A stretch of DNA of 64,000 nt from Camelimonas abortus (GCF_042647165.1 NZ_JBHRUV010000030.1); one strand, 5' to 3'. Positions 41,912-52,587 are shown, numbered from the stretch's first letter. Numbers and translations: made by a program. The notes: a model not told the origin generated them from the letters alone.

Positions 41912-43138
41912 TCAGCCTGCGAGCCTGTCCCGCACCAGCTCCAGCAGCGATCCGCCGGTATAAAGGGCCGTGGCCACGCCGGCGGCGGCGCCCGCCTGCA
42001 TGTCGCTTTCCCTGTCGCCGACCATCAGGCTGCGGTCGCGATCCACCGGCCACTGCGCCATCAGGTCCAGCAGCATGCCGGGCTCCGGCTTGCGCCGGCG
42101 GCAGGCGTGGCTGAAGGCGGCCACCGTTCCCTCCGGGTGATGCGGGCACCATTCGATGGCGTCGATATGGGCGCCGATTTCGAACAGCGAGCGCTGCATG
42201 GCGCGGTGAAACGCCAGCACCGCAGCCCCGTCGTAATAGCCGCGCGCCACCCCCGCCTGATTGGTGACCACGAAGACGAAATAGCCGTGGTCATTGGCCC
42301 AGCGGATGGCCTCGCGCGCGCCGGAGTTCCACTGCAGGTCCCCGGGACGGTGGGTGTAGCCGGCGTCGACGTTGAGCGTGCCGTCGCGGTCGAGGAACAG
42401 CGCCGGGCGGGTGCGCGCCCGCTGCAGGCCCCGCTCCGCCGCGGCGAAGGTTTCCGGAACGCCGATGTCGATGAAAAACCGCCCCGGCTGCGCCGCGTGG
42501 GCGACCACCGCGCCGGCGCTGGCCAGACCGGGCAGCACGTCCTTCTCCAGCGACGCGGCGCCGCGGGCCGGCAGCGCGTCGACGACGGAGCGGTCGATGA
42601 TGTAGACGCCCGCGTTGATCAGCCCCGGCCGGCCGCTGGCGCCTGCGGTCTTCTCGGCGAAGGCCACGACCATGCCGTCCGCCGCGGTGACGCTGCCGTA
42701 ACGGCCGGCGTCGTCCACGTGCTGCAGCAGCAGCGCCGCCTTCACCTGGGGGCGGGCGCGCCGCCGCGCCTCCCAGTCCGCCATGAAGCGGGTGAGGTCG
42801 GCGTCGATCCACGAATCGCCGTTGAGCAGCATGAACGTGGGATCGAGCGCATTGCGGGCGAAGCGCAGCGCGCCGCCGGTGCCGAGGGGCTCCGGCTCGA
42901 CCAGCACCGCAATGTCGGCGCCGTAGCGGCGCGCGCCGTGATAGGCGGCGGCCACCTGCTCGCCGAAGCGTCCGGCCAGCAGCAGGATGCGCTCCACGCC
43001 GAAACGGGCCGTTTCCTGGATCAGGTGCTCAAGGAAGGGGCGGCCCGCCACCGGCAGCATGGGCTTGGGAGTCGAAGCGGTGAGCTCGCCAAGCCGCGTG
43101 CCGAGGCCGCCGCACAGGATTACCGCCTGGGCGAGCAA
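41912..43138 (-). CDS. nucleotidyltransferase fused to GmhB-like HAD phosphatase
   Basis: The 408-residue fusion has two enzymes. Residues 1-235 form a sugar-nucleotidyltransferase (V-I-L-C-G-G-L-G-T-R-L-G, with S-T-P-K-P-M-L-P-V and L-L-N-G-D-S-W-I) of the HddC/RmlA-like group. Residues 245-408 form a HAD-IIIA phosphatase of the GmhB type (F-L-D-R-D-G-T-L-N, V-V-T-N-Q-A-G-V-A-R-G, R-R-K-P-E-P-G-M, G-D-R-E-S-D). In heptose synthesis GmhB removes the 7-phosphate from heptose 1,7-bisphosphate and the nucleotidyltransferase makes the NDP-heptose. The start overlaps the gmhA gene by 19 bases. A heptose kinase is not in the window. Confidence 0.85.
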   Translation of the reverse strand: MLAQAVILCGGLGTRLGELTASTPKPMLPVAGRPFLEHLIQETARFGVERILLLAGRFGEQVAAAYHGARRYGADIAVLVEPEPLGTGGALRFARNALDPTFMLLNGDSWIDADLTRFMADWEARRRARPQVKAALLLQHVDDAGRYGSVTAADGMVVAFAEKTAGASGRPGLINAGVYIIDRSVVDALPARGAASLEKDVLPGLASAGAVVAHAAQPGRFFIDIGVPETFAAAERGLQRARTRPALFLDRDGTLNVDAGYTHRPGDLQWNSGAREAIRWANDHGYFVFVVTNQAGVARGYYDGAAVLAFHRAMQRSLFEIGAHIDAIEWCPHHPEGTVAAFSHACRRRKPEPGMLLDLMAQWPVDRDRSLMVGDRESDMQAGAAAGVATALYTGGSLLELVRDRLAG

Positions 43139-43716
43139 AGCGTGTTCTCCACGATGGCGCAGATCAGGTGGCCGATGGCGATGTGGGCCTCCTGGATGTG
43201 GTTGGTGCGCTCATGGGGGACGCGGATCATCAGGTCGGCGACGGCCTCCATGCGGCCGCCGCTGGCGCCGGTGAGGCCGATGGCGTAAACGCCCATTTCC
43301 CTGGCGCAGGCGAAGGCCTTCACCACATTGGCGCTGTTGCCGCTGGTCGACATGCCGAACAGCACGTCCCCGGCCCTGCCGACGCCGCGCAGCTGGCGGG
43401 CGAACACGTCGTCATAGCCGTAGTCGTTGCCGATGGCGGTGAGCGCCGAGGTGTCGACGGTGAGTGAGAGCGCCGCCATGGGCTCGCGATCAAACAGGAA
43501 GCGGCCCATGAGCTCGGCGGCGAGGTGCTGGGCGTCGGCGGCCGAGCCGCCGTTGCCGCAGAAGATAACCTTGTTGCCGTTGCGCAGCGCCGTCATCCAG
43601 GCCTCTGCGGCCCGGGAAATCTCCGGCGCGAGCGCGTCCAGCAGCCCCATGAGCCGCTGCGTCTCGGCGAAATATTCGCGGATGAACGCCGTCTGGCGGT
43701 TGGCCGGATCCGTCAC
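43120..43716 (-). CDS. gmhA: sedoheptulose 7-phosphate isomerase, GmhA type
   Basis: The 198-residue SIS-domain protein matches GmhA: F-C-G-N-G-G-S-A-A-D-A-Q-H-L-A-A-E-L and M-S-T-S-G-N-S-A-N-V-V-K-A, with E and H residues (E-A-H-I-A-I-G-H) of the isomerase site. GmhA makes D-glycero-D-manno-heptose 7-phosphate from sedoheptulose 7-phosphate. The related replication protein DiaA is excluded because the heptose-type fusion gene follows directly and overlaps it. It is 87 bases after the stop of the large glycosyltransferase, so the three genes probably form one operon. Confidence 0.88.
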   Translation of the reverse strand: MTDPANRQTAFIREYFAETQRLMGLLDALAPEISRAAEAWMTALRNGNKVIFCGNGGSAADAQHLAAELMGRFLFDREPMAALSLTVDTSALTAIGNDYGYDDVFARQLRGVGRAGDVLFGMSTSGNSANVVKAFACAREMGVYAIGLTGASGGRMEAVADLMIRVPHERTNHIQEAHIAIGHLICAIVENTLCSPRR

Positions 43717-43803
43717 TGTCGTCCCTTCATCGTGTCCGCCGCCGGTCTCGCGAACGAAGCCGGACGGGCGCCCTCTCCTGTCGCCACGGCCCGCGCGGCG
43801 GAC

Positions 43804-46800
43804 TCACTCCGTCCTGACGCGCGCGAACATGGCCGCCATGGCCGCCTGGGCCGCGGCCAGGAAACTGTCGTACCTGCGCCGGCTGGTTTCGGCCAGCTCC
43901 GCGAGGCGCGCCGGATCGTCCCGCAGGGCGAACAGCGTCTGCGCCAGGGCGTCGAGATCCTTGTGGCCGTGCAGGGGATGCCCCGTCTCGATGCCCTTGG
44001 CGCCCCAGGCGGTGGTCACCAGCGGCATGCCGTAGGCCATGGCCTGCACGGTCTTCACATTGATGCCCGTGCCCATGGTGACCGGCGACGCCACCAGATC
44101 GACGCTGCGATAGAAGTCGCCGATGTCTTCAACGAAACCGCACATGGTCACCCACGGCCGCGCGAACAGCGCCTGATCCGCCGCCGGCAGGTCGCGGACC
44201 ATGTTCTTGACCTGGCCGGCGATCCGCACCGAGAACGGCGGCCCCCCGGCGCCGGCGCGCCGCTCCACCGCCTTCAGGAAATCCAGGGTGATGGCGAGAT
44301 TGATGCGGTTGGCGCTGGCCACGAGCCCCACGACGTCGAGCTTCGTGAACGGGCGCTCGACATAGCGCGCGTCCTCCACGTGCGGGATGACGATGGCGCT
44401 GTTCCGTCCGGTGACGGCGTTGAAATAGTCCGCCTCCTCCTGCCGGCGGGCCACCACGATGTCCGCGCGGCGCAGATAGGCGCCCTCCTCCTCCGGCGTA
44501 CAGGAGAAAAACTCCAGCTTCTGGTTGTTGCGCCGCAGCATCTCGTAGCGGTCGCCCATCTTGTCGTGGGTGTCGATGACCTTGAGGATGTGCGCCGGCA
44601 CGTATTCCAGCAGCCGCGACTGGAACACGTAGGAGCAGAACACGACGTCGATGTCGTACTTGCGGCACAGCAGCTGGATGCGCTCGCCGGTGCCCTCCTG
44701 GTACCAGCCGTCGAAGGGCACGTTTTCGTCGTGGGCGTTAAACGGACAGGAGTTTGGCAGCAGGTCAAGGCTGTCCCACGCCGCCTTCATCTGCTCCAGG
44801 TCGGTGGCCGAGTACATGCCGCTCTCCAGCAGCACGAAATGAACCTTGTGGCCCATGGCCTGGAAACGGCGGGCGAACGACTGGATGGTCGCCTGGTTGC
44901 CGTGGCTGTCCGGATGCGAAGGAAACGGGCTGAAGTAGAGCACGTTCAGCCGGCCGCTCCGGCGACGCGCGACAGCCGGCGCCGGAGGCCGGCGTTCGGC
45001 GTGAGCGGCCGCCACCAGCGGCTCGACGCCGGCCGGCAGGTGATCCCGGACGAACTCCTCGCGCCATTTTTCCAACAGTTTCACGCCATTCACGCGAGAC
45101 ATCCGGCGTGGGGCCGACGCCTGATCCGCCGCGTAGGAGCCATGCTCGAAGTGGATGACGCGCGACGCGGGCGCGCAAACCACCATATGGCCCCGCGCCC
45201 GCGCCGCCATGGCGAGATCGGAGTCCTCGCAATAGGCGGGAGCGTAACGCTCGTCGAAGCCGCCGACCTCATCCCAGAAGGAGCGGCGGACGAGCATGGC
45301 GGCGCCCGTGACGTAATCCGTCTCCCGCACCCCCTGCCAGAACGGACCGGCGGGATGGGCGCCGCGGCCGACAGGCGTCGCCGAGCCGTCCGAATGCAGG
45401 ACCGCGCCGCAATCCTGAATCGTCCCGTCCGGGTAGAGCAGCAGCGAGCCGGCGATGGCGACCCGCCCGTCCTCCATGGCCGCCATCAGCGGCTCCAGCC
45501 AGCCAGGCAGCGCCACCGTGTCGTTGTTGAGGAACAGCAGGCGCCTGCCGCGGGCGGTCGCAGCCGCCTTGCGGCAGTTGCGCAGGAAGCCGACGCTGCT
45601 GTCGTTGCGCGTCACGCGCAGACCGGGGAAAAGCGTCTGCGCCTGAACGGTTTCGTCACTGGAGGCGTCGTCGGCCAGAATGACCTCGTAGCTCCCGGCG
45701 AAATCACGCAGCGCCTGCTGCGCCGAGACGAGACAGTTCCGGGTCAGCCGCCACTGGTTATGGACCGGAATGATGATGGAGACGTCCACGACGTCGCCGT
45801 CAAACGTCCGGAACCCGGCCGGGTCCGGCGCCTGCGCCGCGATCCAGCCGGCGTAGAGGCGCGGCGGCAGCACATGCGCCTCGTCCAGCAGACGCGCGAG
45901 CGCGCGCAGGTTCGCCTCCGCCCCGAATTTCCGCGCCACGAGGGCGCGGCCGCTGGCGGAAAGCCGGCGCCACAGCTCCGGGTCGCGGTATGCCTGGATC
46001 ACCGCCTCCGCGAACGCGCCAGGATAGTCGGCCACCAGCGCGTCCTCCCCGGGGCGGATGTCCATGCCCTCGGCGGCGATGGCCGTGCAGACGGTGGCGA
46101 CGCCCGCGCCCATGGCCATGGCGACCTTGCCCTTGATGCCGGCGCCATAAAGCAGCGGGGCGACGGCGACGCGAAAGCCCGCCAGCGCCGGCGCCAGATC
46201 TTCAACATAGCCGACGAATTTCACGCCCGGCCGTTCGCCGAGGGCGCGCACGCTCTCCGGCGCCTCGGCGCCAAGAATGTGGAACGTCGCCTCCGGCAGG
46301 GCGGCGCGCACCCGCGGCCACACCTCATCCACGAACCAGCGCACGGCGTCCACGTTGGGCGCGTGGGCGTAGCCGCCGAGAAAGAAGATGTCGGCGCGGG
46401 CGCCGAACGGCGGCGGGTCCTGCGCAACATCGCCATACAGCGCCGGGAACACGGAGATGCGGTCGGCGCCCACATGCGCGGAGACGTAAGGCGCTTCGGC
46501 CGGACTCACCAGCGCGACATGATCGGCGGCCTGCATCATGGCCAGTTCGCGCCTGGCCGTCGCCTCCGCATGTCCGAGCTGCTCCGGACTGCCGGAGAGC
46601 TCCGCGCCGCGCCGCTCCCGCAGGAAGGCGAGATCGGGCGCGTGGAAAATGACCCGCGCGTCCGGCGCATGCATGCGGACATAAGGCAGGATGGCTTCCG
46701 CCGTCTCGATGCGGATCAGGTAGAACGCGCCGAAATCGCCGCCATGGGCCAGAAGAAAGGCGCGCACGTCCGGATAGCCGTCCCGGGCGGTGACGACCCT

Positions 46801-47652
46801 GGCTCCGGCGGCTTCGAGCATGTTCCGGCTGGCGGGGTTCTCCGCCATGTCGAGCGGGCAGAAAACCACCTCGAAGCCGAGCCTCGCCAGGTCCCTGACC
46901 AGACCGGCGGTCGCCCTTTCGCCAGCGGAGACGTCCGGACGCGGCAGCCGGAAATCGGAGACGAAGATACGGCCGGCGCGGGCGGGATCGGTGATGAGCG
47001 GAACGTCGGTCCGGCTGGCGCGGGCGGCCAGCGTGGCATCCATAAAGGCGCGGATATACGGATCGCGCCGGTCGGCGCCGTTGCGCAGCCGGGCGGCGAG
47101 ATCCGGCCTGAACAGTCCGGTCGCCGCCGCCGCCCAGCGCATGCCCTGGACAAGCAGGCGGGCTTTCAGCGGCACCCGCCCCAGATTTTCCCACGCGCGC
47201 AGCGCGAGGTCATCCACGGGCCGGCCGATGGCCGCCAGCGCGTCGCGCCGGAACTGCTCCGGCTGGTTATGGATGAACGAGCGGCGCAGTTGCAGCACCC
47301 GGTTCTCGTCCATCGTGTCCTGAAGCAGCAGCTGCAGCCTGCGGACCTGGCGCTTGGCGAAGCGCAGGAACGGGCGGTGCGGCCGGGCGTAGGTCGCCAC
47401 CAGCTCGTCAACCAGCCGCGCGTGCGACGCGGCCAGCAGGGCGTTGTCACGCTGCAGACGCCGGACGAGCTCCTCCTGCCGCGCGAGCAGACCCTGCAGC
47501 TCCACCGCCATCTCCGTCGCGACGCTCTCCTCCCCCGCCCCGGACGCCGGAACGCCTGCGGCGACGCGCTCCCCCGCGTCCGCTCCCGTTACGCCGGAAG
47601 CCTCATCCGTCGACGGCGCCCGCGGTGTCTCGCTGCTCATGCTTTCGCCCAT
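43804..47652 (-). CDS. large glycosyltransferase with three GT modules
   Basis: The protein has about 1282 residues from ATG 47652; an ATG at 47640 is possible. A low-complexity N-terminus is followed by a coiled coil (about 40-90) and a helical region. Then come three transferase modules: a GT-B/GT4-type (about 226-600; G-Y-V-E-D-L and P-L-L-Y-G-A-G-I-K-G-K), a GT2/GT-A type (about 621-880; V-S-I-I-I-P-V-H-N-Q-W, L-N-N-D-T, C-E-D-S-D-L-A), and another GT-B/GT4-type (about 901-1282; L-N-V-L-Y-F-S-P-F-P, T-M-G-T-G-I-N-V-K). No membrane segment or signal is seen, so it probably acts in the cytoplasm, building a glycan on a carrier or protein. It heads the gmhA operon. Confidence 0.85.
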   Translation of the reverse strand: MGESMSSETPRAPSTDEASGVTGADAGERVAAGVPASGAGEESVATEMAVELQGLLARQEELVRRLQRDNALLAASHARLVDELVATYARPHRPFLRFAKRQVRRLQLLLQDTMDENRVLQLRRSFIHNQPEQFRRDALAAIGRPVDDLALRAWENLGRVPLKARLLVQGMRWAAAATGLFRPDLAARLRNGADRRDPYIRAFMDATLAARASRTDVPLITDPARAGRIFVSDFRLPRPDVSAGERATAGLVRDLARLGFEVVFCPLDMAENPASRNMLEAAGARVVTARDGYPDVRAFLLAHGGDFGAFYLIRIETAEAILPYVRMHAPDARVIFHAPDLAFLRERRGAELSGSPEQLGHAEATARRELAMMQAADHVALVSPAEAPYVSAHVGADRISVFPALYGDVAQDPPPFGARADIFFLGGYAHAPNVDAVRWFVDEVWPRVRAALPEATFHILGAEAPESVRALGERPGVKFVGYVEDLAPALAGFRVAVAPLLYGAGIKGKVAMAMGAGVATVCTAIAAEGMDIRPGEDALVADYPGAFAEAVIQAYRDPELWRRLSASGRALVARKFGAEANLRALARLLDEAHVLPPRLYAGWIAAQAPDPAGFRTFDGDVVDVSIIIPVHNQWRLTRNCLVSAQQALRDFAGSYEVILADDASSDETVQAQTLFPGLRVTRNDSSVGFLRNCRKAAATARGRRLLFLNNDTVALPGWLEPLMAAMEDGRVAIAGSLLLYPDGTIQDCGAVLHSDGSATPVGRGAHPAGPFWQGVRETDYVTGAAMLVRRSFWDEVGGFDERYAPAYCEDSDLAMAARARGHMVVCAPASRVIHFEHGSYAADQASAPRRMSRVNGVKLLEKWREEFVRDHLPAGVEPLVAAAHAERRPPAPAVARRRSGRLNVLYFSPFPSHPDSHGNQATIQSFARRFQAMGHKVHFVLLESGMYSATDLEQMKAAWDSLDLLPNSCPFNAHDENVPFDGWYQEGTGERIQLLCRKYDIDVVFCSYVFQSRLLEYVPAHILKVIDTHDKMGDRYEMLRRNNQKLEFFSCTPEEEGAYLRRADIVVARRQEEADYFNAVTGRNSAIVIPHVEDARYVERPFTKLDVVGLVASANRINLAITLDFLKAVERRAGAGGPPFSVRIAGQVKNMVRDLPAADQALFARPWVTMCGFVEDIGDFYRSVDLVASPVTMGTGINVKTVQAMAYGMPLVTTAWGAKGIETGHPLHGHKDLDALAQTLFALRDDPARLAELAETSRRRYDSFLAAAQAAMAAMFARVRTE

Positions 47653-47921
47653 CCCCCTGCCCCGGACATCGACGTTCTCGCGACGCCGGCGTCCGAAAAT
47701 CTGGCGATCCTGACTGGACCGTCTCTTTGGCCTGACCGGCACGCCCGTTCAAGCGGTAATGTCCGGCCGGCCCCGCCGCGCACGGGCGGCGGCTCGCGCG
47801 GACCGCGCCGCGCCGCAGGCGGGCGGCCGGCGCAATCCTGTTTCCGGTGCGGGGCGGCGCGGGTCACTGGCGGAAAACGCCCCTGCCCGCGGCGCGGGCG
47901 GGCGACCGCGGCGGCTGCGGC

Positions 47922-49166
<1,245 letters not shown>

Positions 49167-49519
49167 GTCTCTTGTCTGTGACGGAGCGACGCGCCGGCGG
49201 ACGCCGCGCGCCTGTTTTCCGGTTCCGGATCCTTGTCCGGCAATACGGCCGGAGCGGGGCCGGAGCGCGACCCGCAGTCCCGGCGGGGGAGCGGACGCGC
49301 CCCGCTCATTATCACTTCGGGGCGCAAAAAGCCTGCACATTTACGCGAAGCCCGGCGTGGCGGGCGTCATGGCAGGGCTTCGCGCGCCGCATGCCGCCCG
49401 CAACGCCGGCCCCCAAATGCCGGCCCTCATGCCGGCGCGACGCCGCACGCTCCCGCCCGTCCCCTGGCCGGCGGCGGCGGCGACTGGCGGGCGCGGCGCC
49501 GCCGCCTTACAATGGCGCC
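49167..49519. other. divergent intergenic region (serA / xseA)
   Basis: No protein gene is supported. A short AT-richer stretch at about 49305-49345 may hold promoter elements for one or both genes, but spacing is not convincing. Confidence 0.4.
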
Positions 49520-51097
49520 ATGGCCCCTTCCCGCAAGTCACGCAGCCGCGCCGCCGGCGACGGCGCGCTTCCCGACACGCCGCTGTTCGCCGGCACCGGC
49601 GCAGAAACCGCGCCCGCCGCAGAAGGCGACGCCGCCAGCGCCGCCTCCAACGCCCATGAGTGGACCGTCTCCGCCCTCTCCGGGGCGCTGAAGCGCACGC
49701 TGGAGGACCAGTTCGGCCATGTGCGGCTGCGCGGCGAGGTCAGCGGCTATCGCGGCCCCCACTCCTCCGGCCACTGCTATTTCGCCCTGAAGGACGACGG
49801 CGCCCGCATCGACGCGGTGATCTGGCGGACAGTTTTCGCCCGCCTGCGCGTGCGCCCCGAGGAGGGCATGGAGGTGATCGCCACCGGGCGGATCACCACT
49901 TTTCCCGGCCAGTCGAAATACCAGATCGTGGTGGAGCATCTGGAGCCGGCCGGCGCCGGCGCGCTCATGGCGCTGCTGGAGGAGCGCCGCCGGCGCCTCG
50001 CCGCCGAGGGGCTGTTCGACGAGGCCCGCAAGCGGCCGCTGCCGTTCCTGCCGCGGGTGATCGGCGTCATCACCTCGCCCACCGGCGCGGTGATTCGCGA
50101 CATCCTGCACCGGCTGGCGGACCGGTTTCCGCGCCGGGTCATCGTCTGGCCGGTGCGGGTGCAGGGCGAAACCAGCGCCGCCGAGGTGGCTGCCGCCATC
50201 GCCGGCTTCAACGCCCTGCCGGAAGGGGCGCCGGACGCGCCGCTGCCGCGGCCGGACGTGCTGGTGGTGGCCCGCGGCGGCGGCTCGCTGGAGGACCTGT
50301 GGAGCTTCAATGACGAGGCGGTGGTGCGCGCCGCCGCCGCCAGCGCCATTCCGCTGGTCTCGGCCGTGGGCCACGAAACCGACTGGACGCTGATCGACCA
50401 CGCCGCCGACCTGCGCGCGCCCACCCCCACCGCCGCCGCGGAGAAAATCGTGCCGGTGCGGCTGGAGCTGCTGGCGCAGCTCGCCGACCTGTCACGGCGC
50501 CAGACCGGAGCCATGGCGCGGCTCTCCCGCCAGCGGGCGGAGACGCTGCGCGCCCTCGCCCGCGCCCTGCCGCGCGGCCATGCGGCGCTGGAAGGGCCGC
50601 GCCAGCGGCTTGATCTGGCCGCCGCGCGCCTGCAGGCGGCGCAGCGCCGGCGCACGGAGACGGCGGCGCGCCGTCTGGCGCAGCTCGGCGGCGCGCTGGC
50701 GCGCCATTCGCCCTGGGCGGAGCTGCGCGCCCGCCGCGCCCGTTTCGACGCCTGCGCCGGCCGCGTCGCCGCCGCCTGGAGCCTCGCCGCCCGCCAGCGC
50801 CGGAACCGGCTGGAGATGCTGGACCAGATGCTGCGGACCCTGAGCTATCACGGCGTGCTGGCGCGCGGTTTCGCGCTGGTGCGCACGGCCGCGGGCGCGC
50901 CGGTGCGCTCGGCCGACGGCGCGCCGCCCGGAACCCGGCTGGAGCTGCAGTTCGCCGACGGCGCGGTCAGGGCGCTGGCCACGCGCGATGACGGCGCGGC
51001 GCCGGAGGAGCCGCGCGGCGCCCCGGCGGGCGGGCGCCGGCGCGCGTCAAAACGCCGGACCGGCGGCGACGATGACATGCTGACGCTGGACCTGTAA
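49520..51097 (+). CDS. xseA: exodeoxyribonuclease VII large subunit
   Basis: The 525-residue subunit degrades single-stranded DNA together with XseB (not in the window). It has an Ala-rich N-terminal extension of about 45 residues, an OB fold (W-T-V-S-A-L-S-G-A-L-K-R then V-R-L-R-G-E-V-S-G-Y), the catalytic core (I-G-V-I-T-S-P-T-G-A-V-I-R-D-I, V-A-R-G-G-G-S-L-E-D-L-W-S-F-N-D-E and S-A-V-G-H-E-T-D), a coiled coil, and a C-terminal strand region with L-A-R-G-F-A-L-V. A tail rich in Arg/Gly follows. ATG 49520 begins M-A-P-S; no strong ribosome site. Confidence 0.94.
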   Translation: MAPSRKSRSRAAGDGALPDTPLFAGTGAETAPAAEGDAASAASNAHEWTVSALSGALKRTLEDQFGHVRLRGEVSGYRGPHSSGHCYFALKDDGARIDAVIWRTVFARLRVRPEEGMEVIATGRITTFPGQSKYQIVVEHLEPAGAGALMALLEERRRRLAAEGLFDEARKRPLPFLPRVIGVITSPTGAVIRDILHRLADRFPRRVIVWPVRVQGETSAAEVAAAIAGFNALPEGAPDAPLPRPDVLVVARGGGSLEDLWSFNDEAVVRAAAASAIPLVSAVGHETDWTLIDHAADLRAPTPTAAAEKIVPVRLELLAQLADLSRRQTGAMARLSRQRAETLRALARALPRGHAALEGPRQRLDLAAARLQAAQRRRTETAARRLAQLGGALARHSPWAELRARRARFDACAGRVAAAWSLAARQRRNRLEMLDQMLRTLSYHGVLARGFALVRTAAGAPVRSADGAPPGTRLELQFADGAVRALATRDDGAAPEEPRGAPAGGRRRASKRRTGGDDDMLTLDL

Positions 51098-51185
51098 TAA
51101 CGCCAGTAACCGCGCCGCCCCGGCCGGCGACGGCGGGACCGCGCAACACCGTTTTCGCCCGCCAGTGGGCGAGGAGCCTGAACGC

Positions 51186-51425
51186 ATGACCAGATTCGAC
51201 GCCGCACAGACCGAAGCGAAGCTGCACTATGAATCTGGCGACTACCGCGTCATCCGCGCCGGCGATTTCGTGCGCTGCGCCATCTCCGGCCGGCCGATCC
51301 CGCTGGACGAGCTGCGCTACTGGAGCGCGGAGCGCCAGGAAGCCTATTACTCCCCGGCCGAGGTGCTGAAGGCCCACGGCTACCGGCTCGGCGGCCGGAA
51401 AGAGGACGGCGGCCAGCCGGCGTAA
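51186..51425 (+). CDS. DUF2093 family protein
   Basis: The 79-residue protein has the DUF2093 signature A-K-L-H-Y-x-x-G-D-Y-R-V-I-R-x-G-x-F-V-R-C-A-I-S-G and I-P-L-D-E-L-R-Y-W-S. Function is unknown; the single C-A-I-S-G suggests a metal or structural role at most. It starts at ATG 51186 after GAGGAG and lies 88 bases after xseA. The xseA-DUF2093-lpxK neighbourhood is shared by many Hyphomicrobiales. Confidence 0.9.
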   Translation: MTRFDAAQTEAKLHYESGDYRVIRAGDFVRCAISGRPIPLDELRYWSAERQEAYYSPAEVLKAHGYRLGGRKEDGGQPA

Positions 51426-51540
51426 GCCGCCGCGGGGCCCCTTCCCCGGGCCCCGCGCCAGACCGCCCGTCAGGAGGCGGCCGCGTTGCGGCGTCGCCGC
51501 CTGGCCCGGCTGGGCGCCGCAGGGCCCCGCGCGGCGCGGA

Positions 51541-52587
51541 TCAGGAGGCCGTCGCAGGCCTGGGCCCAGCGACCAGCGCGCCGGCCAGCAGCGCGTCCAC
51601 CTCCGCCACGTCGGCGAACTGCAGCGTCACCGGCAGCACGGTCATCTGCGCCAGCAGCGGCCGCAGCGCCGCGTCCGCCGCCATGCGCGCCGCGTCCTTG
51701 GCGGTGGTGACCAGCCGCAGCCCGCGGCGCGCCGCCTCCTCCACCAGCGGCGCGATCTCCGCCACGGTGAAGGGGTGGTGATCGCCGAAGGCGGCGAGCC
51801 GCGCCACCTCCGCCCCGGTTTCCTCGAGCGTCGCCACGAACTTGCCCGGCCGGCCGATGCCGGCCAGCGCCAGCACCCGCGCCCCGCCCAGCGCCGCCGC
51901 CACGTCCGGGTCTGGCGCGAGGCGCGCCCGCAGCACGGTCTTGCCCAGCAGGCGGGCCATGTCGGCCATGGCTTCGCCCGGCGGCCCCTCGCCCACCACC
52001 AGCGCCGCATGCACATGCGGCCACTGCGCGGCCAGCGGCGCCCGCAGCGGTCCGGCCGGAACCACCCGGCCGTTGCCGGCGCCCACGGCGCCGTCGATCA
52101 CGGCGATGGCCAGATCCTTGACGATGGCGGGATTCTGCAGCCCGTCGTCCAGCACCGCCACGTCGGCGCCGTCGGCGCGGGCGGCCCTTGCGCCGGCCAG
52201 CCGGTCGCGGGCGACGAAGGTGGGCGCGACGGCGGCGAGCAGCATGGGCTCGTCGCCGGCCTCGCGGGCGGTGTGCGCGGCCGGATCGACGCGCGTCGCG
52301 CCGGAGCGGCGCGAGAGGCTTCCGCCGTGGCCGCGGGTGAGAAAGGCCGGCCGCGCCCCCAGCGCCGCCAGCCGCGCGGCGATGGCGAGAGCAGCGGGCG
52401 TCTTGCCGGCGCCGCCGGCGACGAAATTGCCGACGCAGATCACCGGCAGCGGGGCCCGCGCGCCGCGGCGCGCCATGCGCAGCGCGGTGAGCGCGCCATA
52501 CGCCGCCGCCGCCGGGGCCAGCGCCGCCATCAGCGCCCGCGCCGGCGCGGCCGGTTTCGCGCTCCACCAGAACCCGGGTGTCCGCAT
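51541..52587 (-). CDS. lpxK: tetraacyldisaccharide 4'-kinase
   Basis: The 348-residue inner-membrane-associated kinase phosphorylates the 4' position of the lipid A precursor. It begins M-R-T-P-G-F-W-W, typical of alphaproteobacterial LpxK, and has the Walker A G-N-F-V-A-G-G-A-G-K-T-P, the D-D-G-L-Q-N motif and T-T-A-K-D-A-A-R-M. ATG 52587 was chosen because the upstream frame to 52758 reads as Arg/Ser-rich noise. It follows waaA by 88 bases on the same strand. Confidence 0.93.
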   Translation of the reverse strand: MRTPGFWWSAKPAAPARALMAALAPAAAAYGALTALRMARRGARAPLPVICVGNFVAGGAGKTPAALAIAARLAALGARPAFLTRGHGGSLSRRSGATRVDPAAHTAREAGDEPMLLAAVAPTFVARDRLAGARAARADGADVAVLDDGLQNPAIVKDLAIAVIDGAVGAGNGRVVPAGPLRAPLAAQWPHVHAALVVGEGPPGEAMADMARLLGKTVLRARLAPDPDVAAALGGARVLALAGIGRPGKFVATLEETGAEVARLAAFGDHHPFTVAEIAPLVEEAARRGLRLVTTAKDAARMAADAALRPLLAQMTVLPVTLQFADVAEVDALLAGALVAGPRPATAS

